Assembly (NCBI GenBank): GCA_040221175.1
Contig: JAVJVK010000001.1
Span: forward strand, 124,001 to 188,000
Length of the DNA: 64,000 nucleotides
Source: Phycisphaerales bacterium
GTDB taxonomy: Bacteria; Planctomycetota; Phycisphaerae; Phycisphaerales; UBA1924
Direction of reading: 5' to 3'
This document shows, piece after piece, positions 46,281-56,517 of this stretch (position 1 is its first letter; each line of letters begins with the position of its first letter). The notes under the pieces are model-generated. The model ran no database searches and was not told the DNA's origin. It saw only the letters and a list, made by a program, of their open reading frames with translations. Both the position numbers and the translations under genes were made by a program.

Positions 46281-48011
46281 ATGGCAGCGACCAGCAGGGA
46301 TCAAGGCGTTCGCGCTCCACAGTCCAAATCGGGCGACAATGGACCGGTTCGGGTCCATGCCGGCACCGGCAACGGCCATGCAAGTCAACAACACGCCCAC
46401 GCACCGAAGCTCGGCCTGGTGTCGGCCGAGCCCGAGCAGGGGCCAAACGCGCGGGTGCTCACGCGCACGCCCGGCCGAGATGCGGCCGGCGAGCGCGTGC
46501 GCACGCGACGCCTTCATCCCGGCCGAGATGCCGATGATCGCTCCGAGCCGGCACCGGCACCGGCTCCGGCCGCCCGGGCTTCCAACGAACAGAACCTCGA
46601 GCGACTCCTTGCCGCCAAGGTCGGCTCGCTGACCTTCGAGCGGTACTTCCAGGGGCAGGCCAAGCTCGAGCGGACCGACGACGGCCTCGAGGTCGTGGTC
46701 GCCTCGCGCTTCCTGGTGCCCATCGTGGAGAGCCGCTTCCGCCAGCACCTGGTCGAGATTGCCGGCGGCGGATCCGTCCGCTTCGTCGATCGACCCGCCG
46801 CCTTCCCTGCGGCCCGGCCGCAGAAGGCCACCAAGGTGGTCCGCCCGAAGGCCGAGCCCGCCAAGGCCAAGCTCCACCCCTCGCACGCCCCGTCCGGGCA
46901 CCAGAGTGACCGCTTCGTCCGGCTCGAGGATTTCGTCGTTGGCGCCAGCAACGAACTGGCCCACATGGCCGCCATGTCGATCAGCGACCCGAGCGGCACG
47001 CCCCGCGCAGGCAATCTCCTGGTCCTCCACGGTGGGTGCGGCTTGGGCAAGACCCACCTGCTTCGCGGCATGGCCTACCGGTACAACAGCTTGCGGGGTT
47101 CGGGGGGCAAGGCCAAGTACGTCACCGCCGAACACTTCACCAACGGCTTCCTCGCGGCTTTGCGCACCGGCGGCACCGAGGCCTTCCGCGACAAGTATCG
47201 CGGCGTCGAACTGCTCTGCCTGGACGACGTGCACTTTCTGGCCACCAAGGACGCGACCAAGGCCGAACTGCTCCACACGCTCGACCAGATCCTGCAAGGC
47301 GGCTGCCGCCTGGCGCTGGCCAGCGACGAGCACCCGCGCCAGGTCGAGGGCTTGGGCAAGCAACTGGTCAGCCGGCTGCTGTCGGGCCTGACCATCGAAC
47401 TGGGCGAGCCCGATCAGGCCCTGCGGGAGGCGATGGTGCGCAAGCTGGCACGCCAGCGCGGGCTCTCCCTGAGCGACGACGTCGTCGCCGCCATTGCCGA
47501 GGCCGCCGCCGACGACTCGGGAGACCGGCCGGCCGGGTCATTCCGCGACATCGAGGGTGCGATGGCCCGCGTCGACGCGTTCCACAACCTGCTCGGGCGC
47601 GTGGGCGATGCGCCAGCCGGCGATACCGTGGCCATGTCGACGGTGCACCAGGCCCTGGGCCTGCGAAACCGCCCGACGCCCAAGGCCGGCCCCGTGCGCG
47701 TGGATGCGGTCATCGAGGGCGTCTGCCGATACCTGGGCGTAGGCAGCGCCGAATTCTCCGGCCGGGGCCGCCACCGCCGAGTGGTGCTCGCCCGGGCGCT
47801 CGTGGCGATCATTTCCCGCCAGCTCACCACCGCGAGCTATCCCGAGATCGCCTCGGCCATGGGCCGGCCGAACCACTCGTCGATCATCACCGCCGTTCGG
47901 CGCATCGAGCGGCAGATTGCCGATGAAGAGGTCGTGGCGGTGGGGTGCGAGGCCGACGGTCAGACCGTGGGCCAGCTCGCCGACACGCTGGCCAGGCGGA
48001 TCCGTCGCTAG
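46281..48011 (+). CDS. dnaA: Chromosomal replication initiator protein DnaA
   Basis: About 576 aa. Domain I has NLERLLAAKVGSLTFERYFQ, then an Ala/Pro/Lys-rich linker. The AAA+ domain has Walker A GGCGLGKTH (about residue 250) and Walker B CLDDVHFL. The C-terminal helix-turn-helix SYPEIASAMGRPNHSSIITA recognises DnaA boxes. A roughly 90-residue low-complexity N-terminal segment precedes domain I. The start is uncertain: ATG 46281 with AAGGG is chosen, but the frame stays open to 45930, and the predicted promoter would leave a roughly 380-nt leader. dnaN does not follow; a DegT aminotransferase does. Confidence 0.93.
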   Translation: MAATSRDQGVRAPQSKSGDNGPVRVHAGTGNGHASQQHAHAPKLGLVSAEPEQGPNARVLTRTPGRDAAGERVRTRRLHPGRDADDRSEPAPAPAPAARASNEQNLERLLAAKVGSLTFERYFQGQAKLERTDDGLEVVVASRFLVPIVESRFRQHLVEIAGGGSVRFVDRPAAFPAARPQKATKVVRPKAEPAKAKLHPSHAPSGHQSDRFVRLEDFVVGASNELAHMAAMSISDPSGTPRAGNLLVLHGGCGLGKTHLLRGMAYRYNSLRGSGGKAKYVTAEHFTNGFLAALRTGGTEAFRDKYRGVELLCLDDVHFLATKDATKAELLHTLDQILQGGCRLALASDEHPRQVEGLGKQLVSRLLSGLTIELGEPDQALREAMVRKLARQRGLSLSDDVVAAIAEAAADDSGDRPAGSFRDIEGAMARVDAFHNLLGRVGDAPAGDTVAMSTVHQALGLRNRPTPKAGPVRVDAVIEGVCRYLGVGSAEFSGRGRHRRVVLARALVAIISRQLTTASYPEIASAMGRPNHSSIITAVRRIERQIADEEVVAVGCEADGQTVGQLADTLARRIRR

Positions 48012-48072
48012 GGGCGATAAACTCCCCTCGGGAGGGCCGCCAAGGCTTCGACCGAGAAACACGGGAGTTCAC

Positions 48073-49287
48073 GTGCATTCCAGCGATCATCCAAGGCCTT
48101 CCCGCCGGCCCTCGGCGGGCACCGAGATCACCCTCAGCGCTCCGGACATCACCGACCTGGAGGTCGATGCGGTGGTCCGCGCGCTGCGCTCCGGGCGCCT
48201 GAGCATCGGGCCCATGCAGGAGGCATTCGAGGCGCTGGTCAGCGAAGCGGCCGGCTGCGACCACGGCGTGGCGGTCAACAGCGGCACCAGCGGGCTGCAC
48301 CTGGCGCTGCTGGCCCTGGGCATCGGGCCGGGCGACGAGGTCATCACCACGCCGTTCAGCTTCGTGGCCAGCGCCAACGCCATCCTCTATGTGGGCGCGA
48401 CGCCCAAGTTCGTGGACATCTGCCCGCGAAGCCTCAACATGGACCCCGACAAGGTCGAGCAGGCCATCGGCCCGCGCACCAAGGCCATCCTGGCCGTCGA
48501 GGCCCTGGGCAACCCGACGCACATGGACCGCTACGCGGCCATCGCCAACAAGAACGAGATCCACCTCATCGAGGACTGCTGCGAGGCCCTGGGAACCACC
48601 TACAAGGGCCGCAAGTGTGGCAGCTTCGGCAGGGTGGGGGTGTTCGGCTTCTACCCCAACAAGCAGATCACCACCGGCGAAGGCGGCATGATCGTCACCG
48701 ACGATCAGAACCTGGCCGAGCTGTGCCGGAGCCTGCGCAACCAGGGTCGATCGATGCCCAGCGAACTGGCGCAGGAGGGCAACAGCGGGCTGGGGCTCTG
48801 GCTCAGCCACGAGCGTCTGGGGTACAACTATCGATTGAGCGAGATCGCCTGTGCCCTGGGCGTCGCGCAGATGCGGAGATTGGGCGAGATCCTGGAGGCC
48901 CGGCGCCGCGTGGCCAGCGAGTACCTCGATCGCCTGCTGGGCATCCCCGGCATCATCCTGCCCACCATCGAGAGCGGCACGAGCATGAGTTGGTTCGTGT
49001 TCACCGTGCGGCTGGAGCGCGGCTACACCGCCGAGGAGCGCGACCGCATCATCGAGGGCCTGCGCAACCACGACGTCGGCTGTGCGCCCTACTTCCCCAG
49101 CATCCACCTCATGCCCGAGTACGTCCGCCGCTTCGGCTTCGAGCGCGGGGCCTTCCCCATCGCCGAGAGCGTGTCGGACCGCACCATCGCCCTGCCCTTC
49201 CACAGCGGCCTGACGGTGCGCGACATCGACCTGGTGGCCCAGACCCTGAGCCTGATGCTCTCGCGAGAGAATCTCGCGCGGGGGTGA
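48073..49287 (+). CDS. DegT/DnrJ/EryC1/StrS-family PLP aminotransferase
   Basis: 404 aa from the GTG at 48073 (GGGAG 5 nt upstream). The family pattern is clear: GRLSIGPMQEAFEALVSEAA, VNSGTSGLHLALLALGIGPG, ITTPFSFVASANAILYVGA, IEDCCEALGTTYKGRKCGSF and the PLP lysine in YPNKQITTGEGG. Enzymes of this group transaminate nucleotide-linked keto sugars for cell-surface glycans. Final specificity cannot be read. It is isolated from other sugar genes, between dnaA and rpmB. Confidence 0.9.
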   Translation: MHSSDHPRPSRRPSAGTEITLSAPDITDLEVDAVVRALRSGRLSIGPMQEAFEALVSEAAGCDHGVAVNSGTSGLHLALLALGIGPGDEVITTPFSFVASANAILYVGATPKFVDICPRSLNMDPDKVEQAIGPRTKAILAVEALGNPTHMDRYAAIANKNEIHLIEDCCEALGTTYKGRKCGSFGRVGVFGFYPNKQITTGEGGMIVTDDQNLAELCRSLRNQGRSMPSELAQEGNSGLGLWLSHERLGYNYRLSEIACALGVAQMRRLGEILEARRRVASEYLDRLLGIPGIILPTIESGTSMSWFVFTVRLERGYTAEERDRIIEGLRNHDVGCAPYFPSIHLMPEYVRRFGFERGAFPIAESVSDRTIALPFHSGLTVRDIDLVAQTLSLMLSRENLARG

Positions 49288-49403
49288 GGGCGCGAACGGT
49301 AGAGCCCGGGGCTTTCCTCGGGGCACACTGTGGGCCTACCATCTCGACCCGCCGGGCCCAGAGGGCCGGCTGTACGCGTGGATCGAGCCCGAGGATTGAC
49401 CCG

Positions 49404-49682
49404 ATGCCCTACGAATGCCACTTTACCGGACGCAAGACCCGCTTTGGCAAGTCCAAGGCCTACGGCGGCGCGAAGATCTCCAAGGGTGGTTTCGGTCTCA
49501 AGACCACGGGCATCACCCGCCGCACCTTCCGGCCCAACCTCCAGAAGGTCCACGCGGTGATCGACGGCAAGCCCACGCGCGTGCTGGCCAGCACCCGGGC
49601 CATCAAGAGCGGCCTGGTCGTCAAGCCCCTGAAGCGTAAGTACGGCTACACCCGCCAGCAGAAGGAACAGGCCGGCGGCTGA
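49404..49682 (+). CDS. rpmB: 50S ribosomal protein L28
   Basis: 92 aa, ATG at 49404 (GAGG 9 nt upstream). ECHFTGRKTRFGKSKAYGG, RRTFRPNLQKVHAVIDGKP and VLASTRAIKSGLVVKPLKRK are characteristic of L28. The usual rpmG partner is not adjacent. The longer open frame in the same phase upstream belongs to no gene. Confidence 0.95.
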   Translation: MPYECHFTGRKTRFGKSKAYGGAKISKGGFGLKTTGITRRTFRPNLQKVHAVIDGKPTRVLASTRAIKSGLVVKPLKRKYGYTRQQKEQAGG

Positions 49683-49806
49683 GCCGGTTGCTCCTGCCGC
49701 GGGCGGTGTTTCCGCGGCGTGCCCCATGGGGGCTTCCCATCGCGCCCACGCGTGCCCGTAGAATGCGACTGAGCCCGCCCTTATCGGCCGGCCCGGGGTA
49801 CCGAGC

Positions 49807-50397
49807 GTGAAGTGCGACCTTTGCGATGCCGAAGCGACCGTCCACGAGACGCAGATCGTCAACGGACAGGTCATGGTGCGCCGCCTGTGCGAGCGCCATG
49901 CGGCCGAGGTCGGCCTGACGGGCCACGCCAGCGTATCGGTGCCCGCGGGAAGCGCCTCGGTGGTGCTCAGCGTGCAGCAGCAGGGGTCGGGTCTGAAGTG
50001 CGGCAATTGCGGGTTGTCGTTCGCCGCGTTTCGCCAGCACGGGCTACTCGGCTGCCCGACGTGCTACGAGGCATTCGAGGACAAGCTCTCGCCGCTCATC
50101 GAGCGAGCCCACCAGGGCGGCACGCACCATATCGGCAAAACGCCCAAGCGCATGCTGGCGGCCGCCCGGGAGGGTGATCAGGCCGCCATCGAGCGTGTGC
50201 TTGGTGGCGCCCGAGAACGGGCCGAGCGGGTTGCGCTGCTGCGCAAGCAACTCGAAGAAGCCATCGCGATGGAGCAGTACGAGCGTGCGGCGGCGCTGCG
50301 GGACGAACTGCGGCGATTGGAAGCCGAAGCGAGCAGTGAAACAGGCGGTCCGGGGCCCTCGGGCGGCTCGGGTGAAGCGGCGGGTGACGCAGAATGA
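49807..50397 (+). CDS. mcsA: McsA-like activator of protein-arginine kinase
   Basis: 196 aa from a GTG at 49807. The N-terminal half carries Cys pairs typical of McsA zinc sites: MKCDLCDAEA, LCERH, LKCGNCGLSF and GCPTCYEAF. The C-terminus has a UVR-type helical hairpin (LLRKQLEEAIAMEQYERAAA). McsA binds and activates the arginine kinase McsB, encoded next with a 4-bp overlap (ATGA). It ends in a Gly/Ser-rich tail. A TAGAAT box at 49759 may be the promoter -10. Confidence 0.88.
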   Translation: MKCDLCDAEATVHETQIVNGQVMVRRLCERHAAEVGLTGHASVSVPAGSASVVLSVQQQGSGLKCGNCGLSFAAFRQHGLLGCPTCYEAFEDKLSPLIERAHQGGTHHIGKTPKRMLAAAREGDQAAIERVLGGARERAERVALLRKQLEEAIAMEQYERAAALRDELRRLEAEASSETGGPGPSGGSGEAAGDAE

Positions 50398-51566
50398 AGG
50401 AAGGCCAGGGGCAGCACGGCGGCTCTGGCAACTGGTTGGCCGTTGCCGGCCGCGCTGGCGACGTCGTTGTTTCGTCGCGTGTTCGCCTGGCGCGCAACAT
50501 CGCGGGCTTTCGGTTCCCTAATCGCGCGCCGGCGAGCGAGCGCACGGCCGTCCTGGTGCGCCTGAAGCCGGTGGTGCTGGGGGCGCGATTGAGCCCGCAG
50601 GTCGAATGGGTCGACCTGGCATCGACCACGTCCGGCCATCGCGCGTCGCTGGTCGAAGAGCGACTCATCAGCCGCCAGCACGCCATGGGCAAGCCGGGCG
50701 AGCCGATGCACGGGCGGGCGGTTGCGATCGGTCTGCCCGAGCGTCGGCTTTCGATCATGATCAACGAGGAGGATCACCTTCGCCTCCAGGTCATCCGGGG
50801 GGGCTTTGACCTCTCGGGCGCCATGCGCGAGATCGACGCGGCCGACGATGCGCTCGAGCAGAGCGTGGACTACGCGTTCAGCCCTCGCTTCGGATACCTG
50901 ACGGCGTGTCCCACCAACGTCGGCACGGGCGTACGCCTGAGCGTCATGCTCCACCTGCCTGCGCTCAAAATCACGCGTGAGATCGAGAAGGTCAAGCGGG
51001 CCGCCGACGACCTTGGGCTCACCGTCCGCGGCTCGTACGGCGAGGGCAGCGAAGCGACGGGCGACTTCTATCAGATCAGCAACCAGACCACGATCGGCAA
51101 GAGCGAGGCGGTTCTGCTGCGAGAGATGGAGTCTGAGATCATCCCCATGGTCATCGCATATGAGCACAATGCTCGCGATCGGCTGATGCGTGGCGGGCGA
51201 CGCGGCCTCGAAGACCAGACATGGCGAGCCGTGGGCGTGCTGCTGCACGCGAGATTGCTGAGTACCGAAGAAGCAACGCAATTGCTGAGTCGCTTGCGGC
51301 TTGGCATTGCGCTGAAGATCGTTCCGAACCTGGAACTTCCGTTGGTCAATCAACTGCTGGTGGCCGTGCAGCCGGCGCACATCCAGATGGCCATCGGCCA
51401 GGAATTGACGCAGGACCAGCGTCGCGAGGCTCGGGCGTCGTTGTTGCGGGCGAAGCTCGGCGAGGCGTTTGCCTCACCAAGGTCGACGCCGCGGCTGATC
51501 CGCCCCGACCAGCCTGAGCCCCCGGCCGGTCCGGGCAATCGATCCGATCAGGGCGACGCGGACTAG
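50394..51566 (+). CDS. mcsB: Protein-arginine kinase McsB
   Basis: A 390-aa member of the phosphagen-kinase fold. Family motifs: VVVSSRVRLARNIAGFRFPN, SIMINEEDHLRLQVIRGGFD, the catalytic Cys loop LTACPTNVGTGVRLSVM and IGKSEAVLLREMESEIIP. McsB phosphorylates arginines on unfolded proteins, tagging them for ClpC/ClpP degradation in Firmicutes. Near the C-terminus, in the position of the allosteric RDxxRA motif, the sequence is RREARA. clpX but not clpC is in this window. Operon with mcsA and comF. Confidence 0.93.
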   Translation: MKEGQGQHGGSGNWLAVAGRAGDVVVSSRVRLARNIAGFRFPNRAPASERTAVLVRLKPVVLGARLSPQVEWVDLASTTSGHRASLVEERLISRQHAMGKPGEPMHGRAVAIGLPERRLSIMINEEDHLRLQVIRGGFDLSGAMREIDAADDALEQSVDYAFSPRFGYLTACPTNVGTGVRLSVMLHLPALKITREIEKVKRAADDLGLTVRGSYGEGSEATGDFYQISNQTTIGKSEAVLLREMESEIIPMVIAYEHNARDRLMRGGRRGLEDQTWRAVGVLLHARLLSTEEATQLLSRLRLGIALKIVPNLELPLVNQLLVAVQPAHIQMAIGQELTQDQRREARASLLRAKLGEAFASPRSTPRLIRPDQPEPPAGPGNRSDQGDAD

Positions 51567-51571
51567 GTCGA

Positions 51572-52465
51572 ATGCGAGGGGGCGCGGTCGACAAACTGAG
51601 GGCGGGGCTGGTCAGCGTGGAGCGGGCGATGCTCAGCGACACGCCCGGTCCGCTCGAAGCGTTGTACCAATCCGGATTCGTTGCCGATGCTCCCGAGGCG
51701 TACTGCGCCCGGTGCGGTCGCAGCGTTGGGCCGGGGGAGTTCGTCGACGGCCGGTGCGGCGCGTGTCGCCGCGCGAAGATCCCTTGGGACGGGCTCGTGC
51801 GACTGGGCCGATACGATCACGCGCTGCGGGAAGCGGTGCACGACTTCAAGTTCAACCGTTGGCACGCGGTGGGCGAACACCTCGGAACGGCCCTGGGCGC
51901 CGCCGTGACCGAGAGGCTGCGACTGGTGGCTGGACATGCTGGCGAGCCCGAGGGGGCGGTGCTGGGCAGATCGATCGTCACGCCCGTGCCCATGAGCTTC
52001 TGGCGCCGTGCAAGCCGGGGCATCGACCACGCCACGTGCCTTGCTCGGGCGGTCTCTCGCGGATCGGGGCTGCCCTACCGGAAACTACTCACGCGTCGCC
52101 ATCGGCCGGCCCAGACCGGGCTTTCGGCCGCGGCCCGCAAGCGGAACCTGCACCGCGCCATGCGTGCTGTCGTGCCCGCTGAGGCGCTTCAGGGTGTCCG
52201 GGTGGTGGTGCTGGTCGACGACGTGAGCACGACCGGGGCGACGCTGGCCGAGGCTTGCCGGGCGATCCGGTCGCTGAGTGGCTCGAAGGCCGAGCCCGTG
52301 GTCCTGGCAGCGTGCATTGCGCTGGCCGAGCCTGGTCGTCGGGGCGTCGATAGCGGGGGCGTTCTCCCGCTCGTACGGACCGCAGAGGGCCCTGCACGGG
52401 TGTCTGGGCGTGCGGGTCCCAAAAAAAGTGGAGCAATGGAAGCTTCGACGCTTGACGCAGGCTGA
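51572..52465 (+). CDS. comF: ComF-family phosphoribosyltransferase-like protein
   Basis: 297 aa. The N-terminal zinc site is CARCGRS...GRCGACRRAK (about residues 47-70). The middle is ALREAVHDFKFNRWHAVGEH. The PRPP-binding motif VVVLVDDVSTTGATLAEACR is close to the C-terminus. ComF proteins function in DNA uptake in naturally competent bacteria, but homologues occur widely. It starts 5 bp after mcsB. Its last 15 nt overlap the -35 box of the 16S rRNA promoter, so rRNA transcription begins inside its tail. Confidence 0.85.
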   Translation: MRGGAVDKLRAGLVSVERAMLSDTPGPLEALYQSGFVADAPEAYCARCGRSVGPGEFVDGRCGACRRAKIPWDGLVRLGRYDHALREAVHDFKFNRWHAVGEHLGTALGAAVTERLRLVAGHAGEPEGAVLGRSIVTPVPMSFWRRASRGIDHATCLARAVSRGSGLPYRKLLTRRHRPAQTGLSAAARKRNLHRAMRAVVPAEALQGVRVVVLVDDVSTTGATLAEACRAIRSLSGSKAEPVVLAACIALAEPGRRGVDSGGVLPLVRTAEGPARVSGRAGPKKSGAMEASTLDAG

Positions 52466-52479
52466 GAGAGGTGTATTAT
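52452..52479 (+). promoter_or_regulatory. rRNA promoter (TTGACG-N16-TATTAT)
   Basis: TTGACG at 52452-52457 and TATTAT at 52474-52479 are separated by 16 bp. The -35 lies within the comF coding end. A start near 52486 would give a 16S leader of about 390 nt. The best sigma-70-like promoter in the window. Confidence 0.75.
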
Positions 52480-52547
52480 CTCCACCGCTTCGGCCACGGC
52501 CGGCAGCGGGAACCGGGGCCGGCAAGCGGATGCGAGTCGAACCCAAC

Positions 52548-52559
52548 GCTCTTTGAAAT
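52548..52559 (+). promoter_or_regulatory. boxA antitermination site in the 16S leader
   Basis: CGCTCTTTGAAA matches the bacterial boxA consensus (GCTCTTTRAAA-like), which recruits Nus factors on rRNA transcripts. Downstream in the leader are two hairpins: GTTGGCG/CGCCAAC (52682-52718) and CCGTCGTC/GACGACGG (52723-52744). No coding sequence is seen in the 411-nt leader. Confidence 0.7.
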
Positions 52560-52876
52560 CTAAGCGGTCGAGATGCCCTCGAGAGTGTGAGGCTTTGCCG
52601 ATGCGGATCATCACCCGCAGACCCCGACCCGGGGTTGGCAAGGCCGGTCAAACCGGTGGCCAGGATGCACAGATCCTGGTCGTTGGCGCACTCTCGTGAT
52701 GAATTTGAGTACGCCAACTAGACCGTCGTCTTTGCCGACGACGGCTCGTGATCACTTGTGATCGCGAGAATGACCGGCCGCTGCCGCCTGACAGGCTTTG
52801 ACTGTTCGGGTTGCAGCGGTTACAACGGATCATTCTGAGATTGTCGGCAATCGGGTGAAAGCTCGGTTGTCGCTTC

Positions 52877-54355
<1,479 letters not shown>

Positions 54356-54533
54356 GATTTCCTTAGACTCGCGGGTCGCCTTTGACCAGGGCAACCCACG
54401 GAGTGCGAACTCCAGCGAGCGATCAAAATCGTCAGTACACTCTCGTTCGCACCGCTGCGGAGCAATCCGCAACAACGCGACGAGCCAGCCGGTGACGGCT
54501 GGCGAGGAATATCTCGACCGCTTTGGACTTGAA

Positions 54534-54565
54534 ACGGCCCGGAGCAATCCGGGCCGTTTTCTTTT
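54534..54565 (+). terminator. Terminator of the 16S transcription unit
   Basis: ACGGCCCGGA and TCCGGGCCGT form a perfect 10-bp stem closed by a GCAA tetraloop and followed by TTTCTTTT. It lies 184 nt after the 16S end. The intervening trailer has a small hairpin (TCTAAGG/CCTTAGA, 54349-54367) and no gene. It confirms that the transcript carries 16S alone. Confidence 0.92.
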
Positions 54566-54674
54566 GGCCGCACACCATTCCTCACCGGAATCGGTGCGGC
54601 CGCACCCATTGGCCGATCGACATTCAACATCGCGCGACCAGTCTCGACGCACATTCCTACGCTTCCAGGAACAC

Positions 54675-55160
54675 ATGAACCCAGACCAGCCCACGCCATC
54701 CGAAGATCGCTCGCAGATCAAGCTTGATTCGCAATCCGCCACGCGACGGGGAAGCCACGACGACGCCAAGACGCTCGCGATCGATCTGGCGCGCATGCTC
54801 AGCGACGACAAGTGCGAGGGCGTCGTGGTGCTCGACGTCTCGGGGCAGAGCCCCGTCACGGACTACATCATCATCGCGTCGGGCACCAGTGATCGGCAGA
54901 TGGGCGCAGTGCTCGATCATGCGATGGAACTCGCGGACGAGTCGGGCATGCCGGCGGTTCGGCAGGCGCGCGACGAGCGTTCGACCTGGCTGCTGGCAGA
55001 CTTCGTCGACGTCGTGCTGCACATCTTCGAACCCAACACGCGGGCGCACTACGACGTCGAGAGTCTGTATCCGGACGCGACCGAGGTCTCGTGGGCCCGG
55101 CCCGATCAGATCGATCGAAATCGCGCCGGCCTCAGGCCCGACGAGCGTTTCCCGCAATGA
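54675..55160 (+). CDS. rsfS: Ribosomal silencing factor RsfS
   Basis: 161 aa from ATG 54675 (CCAGGA upstream). The DUF143/RsfS core is clear: KCEGVVVLDVSGQSPVTDYI, IIASGTSDRQMGAVLDHAM, WLLADFVDVVLHIF and RAHYDVESLYPDA. It binds L14 and blocks subunit joining in stationary phase. About 40 extra N-terminal residues are polar and probably disordered. Stop and aroB start overlap (ATGA). TACGCT lies 12 nt before the ATG. Confidence 0.92.
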   Translation: MNPDQPTPSEDRSQIKLDSQSATRRGSHDDAKTLAIDLARMLSDDKCEGVVVLDVSGQSPVTDYIIIASGTSDRQMGAVLDHAMELADESGMPAVRQARDERSTWLLADFVDVVLHIFEPNTRAHYDVESLYPDATEVSWARPDQIDRNRAGLRPDERFPQ

Positions 55161-56335
55161 CGGGCTCACCGTCCACGGTGCACGTGTCGACGGCTGGTGA
55201 TGGTTATGACGTGCTCGTGGGCAGGGGCCTTCTAGCAGAGCTCGGCGGCTGGTGCCACGAAGCCGGGCTCAACCCCCAGCGGATCCACGTGTTCGAAGAC
55301 TCCGGCGTTCCTGAGAAGACGCGCGAAGTGGCGGTGGGGTCGCTGGGGTCGGCGGCCGTCACGCGAACGGTGCTTCGGCTCGACGAAGGTTCAAAGACCA
55401 TCGCGACGCTGGAGCGCATGCTGGTGGAGATGGCTGGGGCCTCACTCGAGCGGTCGGACCTGGTGGTCGTGATGGGGGGTGGCATCCTGGGCGATGTTGG
55501 CGGGCTCGCGGCGTCGCTCCATCGACGTGGAGTCCGCGTCGTGCAATGCCCGACCACGCTCCTGGCAATGGTCGATGCGTCGGTAGGCGGGAAGACCGCG
55601 GTGAATCTCCACGCCGAGATCTCGGGCGAGGGCATGTTGCTCAAGAACGCGGTCGGTGCCTTCCACCAGCCCTCGCTCGTGGTTGCCGATGTCGATGCGT
55701 TGCAATCGCTCCCGCCTCGCCATCTCCGAGGCGGCCTGGCCGAGTGCATCAAGCATGCCGTGATCGCCGGCGAGAGGGGGGAGGGGCTGCTCCACCTCGA
55801 ACAGCTCTTGTCCGCCATGCCGACGTTGCTGGCGGGTGACCCGGAGGCGCTTGTTTCGCTGGTTCGCGCCAGCGTTGAGCTGAAGGCGGGCGTGGTTGCA
55901 GGCGACGAACGTGAACTGGCCACGGGCGCGAACGCCGGCCGCCGAGCCCTGAACCTTGGGCACACGTTTGCCCACGCGATCGAGGGCTGTGGGCAAACCC
56001 GGGTTCTGGTCGACGGCCACGAAGTCCATCCCGAGCACGGCGAGGCTGTTGGTCTCGGGCTCATCGCTGCGGCGGTGCTGGCGGAAAAGCTTGGCCTTGG
56101 ATCGGCGGACTTGACCGATGCGATCCGCCGGACCGTCGCCTCGGCTGGCCTGCCCGGCAGGCTCTCGTCGAGTCCGAGCTTCAACACGCTGATGGCGGCG
56201 ATGCGGCAGGACAAGAAGGCCAGTGGCGGCCAGTTGCGGCTCGTGCTGCCGACGCCAGCGGGCGTGGTGATGCGGGATGACCCGGGCAATGAGCCGCTCG
56301 GTCGTGCATGGCGTGCGCTGCTTTCGGCGGACTGA
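55157..56335 (+). CDS. aroB: 3-dehydroquinate synthase
   Basis: 392 aa, ATG overlapping rsfS by 4 bp. NAD-binding MGGGILGDVGGLAASLHRRG and the substrate-pocket sequence VQCPTTLLAMVDASVGGKTA are intact, along with GGLAECIKHAVIAG and LNLGHTFAHAIEG (metal-binding His). It makes 3-dehydroquinate from DAHP, the second step of the shikimate pathway. Slightly longer than typical (about 360). No other aro gene is near. Confidence 0.96.
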   Translation: MTGSPSTVHVSTAGDGYDVLVGRGLLAELGGWCHEAGLNPQRIHVFEDSGVPEKTREVAVGSLGSAAVTRTVLRLDEGSKTIATLERMLVEMAGASLERSDLVVVMGGGILGDVGGLAASLHRRGVRVVQCPTTLLAMVDASVGGKTAVNLHAEISGEGMLLKNAVGAFHQPSLVVADVDALQSLPPRHLRGGLAECIKHAVIAGERGEGLLHLEQLLSAMPTLLAGDPEALVSLVRASVELKAGVVAGDERELATGANAGRRALNLGHTFAHAIEGCGQTRVLVDGHEVHPEHGEAVGLGLIAAAVLAEKLGLGSADLTDAIRRTVASAGLPGRLSSSPSFNTLMAAMRQDKKASGGQLRLVLPTPAGVVMRDDPGNEPLGRAWRALLSAD

Positions 56336-56345
56336 ATTGTCGTGT

Positions 56346-56374
56346 TTGCGACATATTTGGTGTCAAATTAGATA
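56346..56374 (+). promoter_or_regulatory. Possible promoter for the ParA-CBM48 gene
   Basis: The 182-bp gap after aroB contains an AT-rich stretch with TTGCGA (56346-56351) and TAGATA (56369-56374), 17 bp apart. A loose inverted repeat (TTTGCGACA/TGTCAAA) spans the first part and might bind a regulator. No other promoter-like element is seen. Confidence 0.35.
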
Positions 56375-56517
56375 AGTTGTCGCGGCTGGCGCTATCTTTG
56401 GAGGCGTTCTCGCGAACATCCCGATAACGCGGGCCGGAAGGGTTGACAGAGGGAGGTGTAGTCGCTGGCTGATGGCGCCAGGGTTCGATCCGCTGCATTC
56501 GCTGGGCAGGAGCCCCC

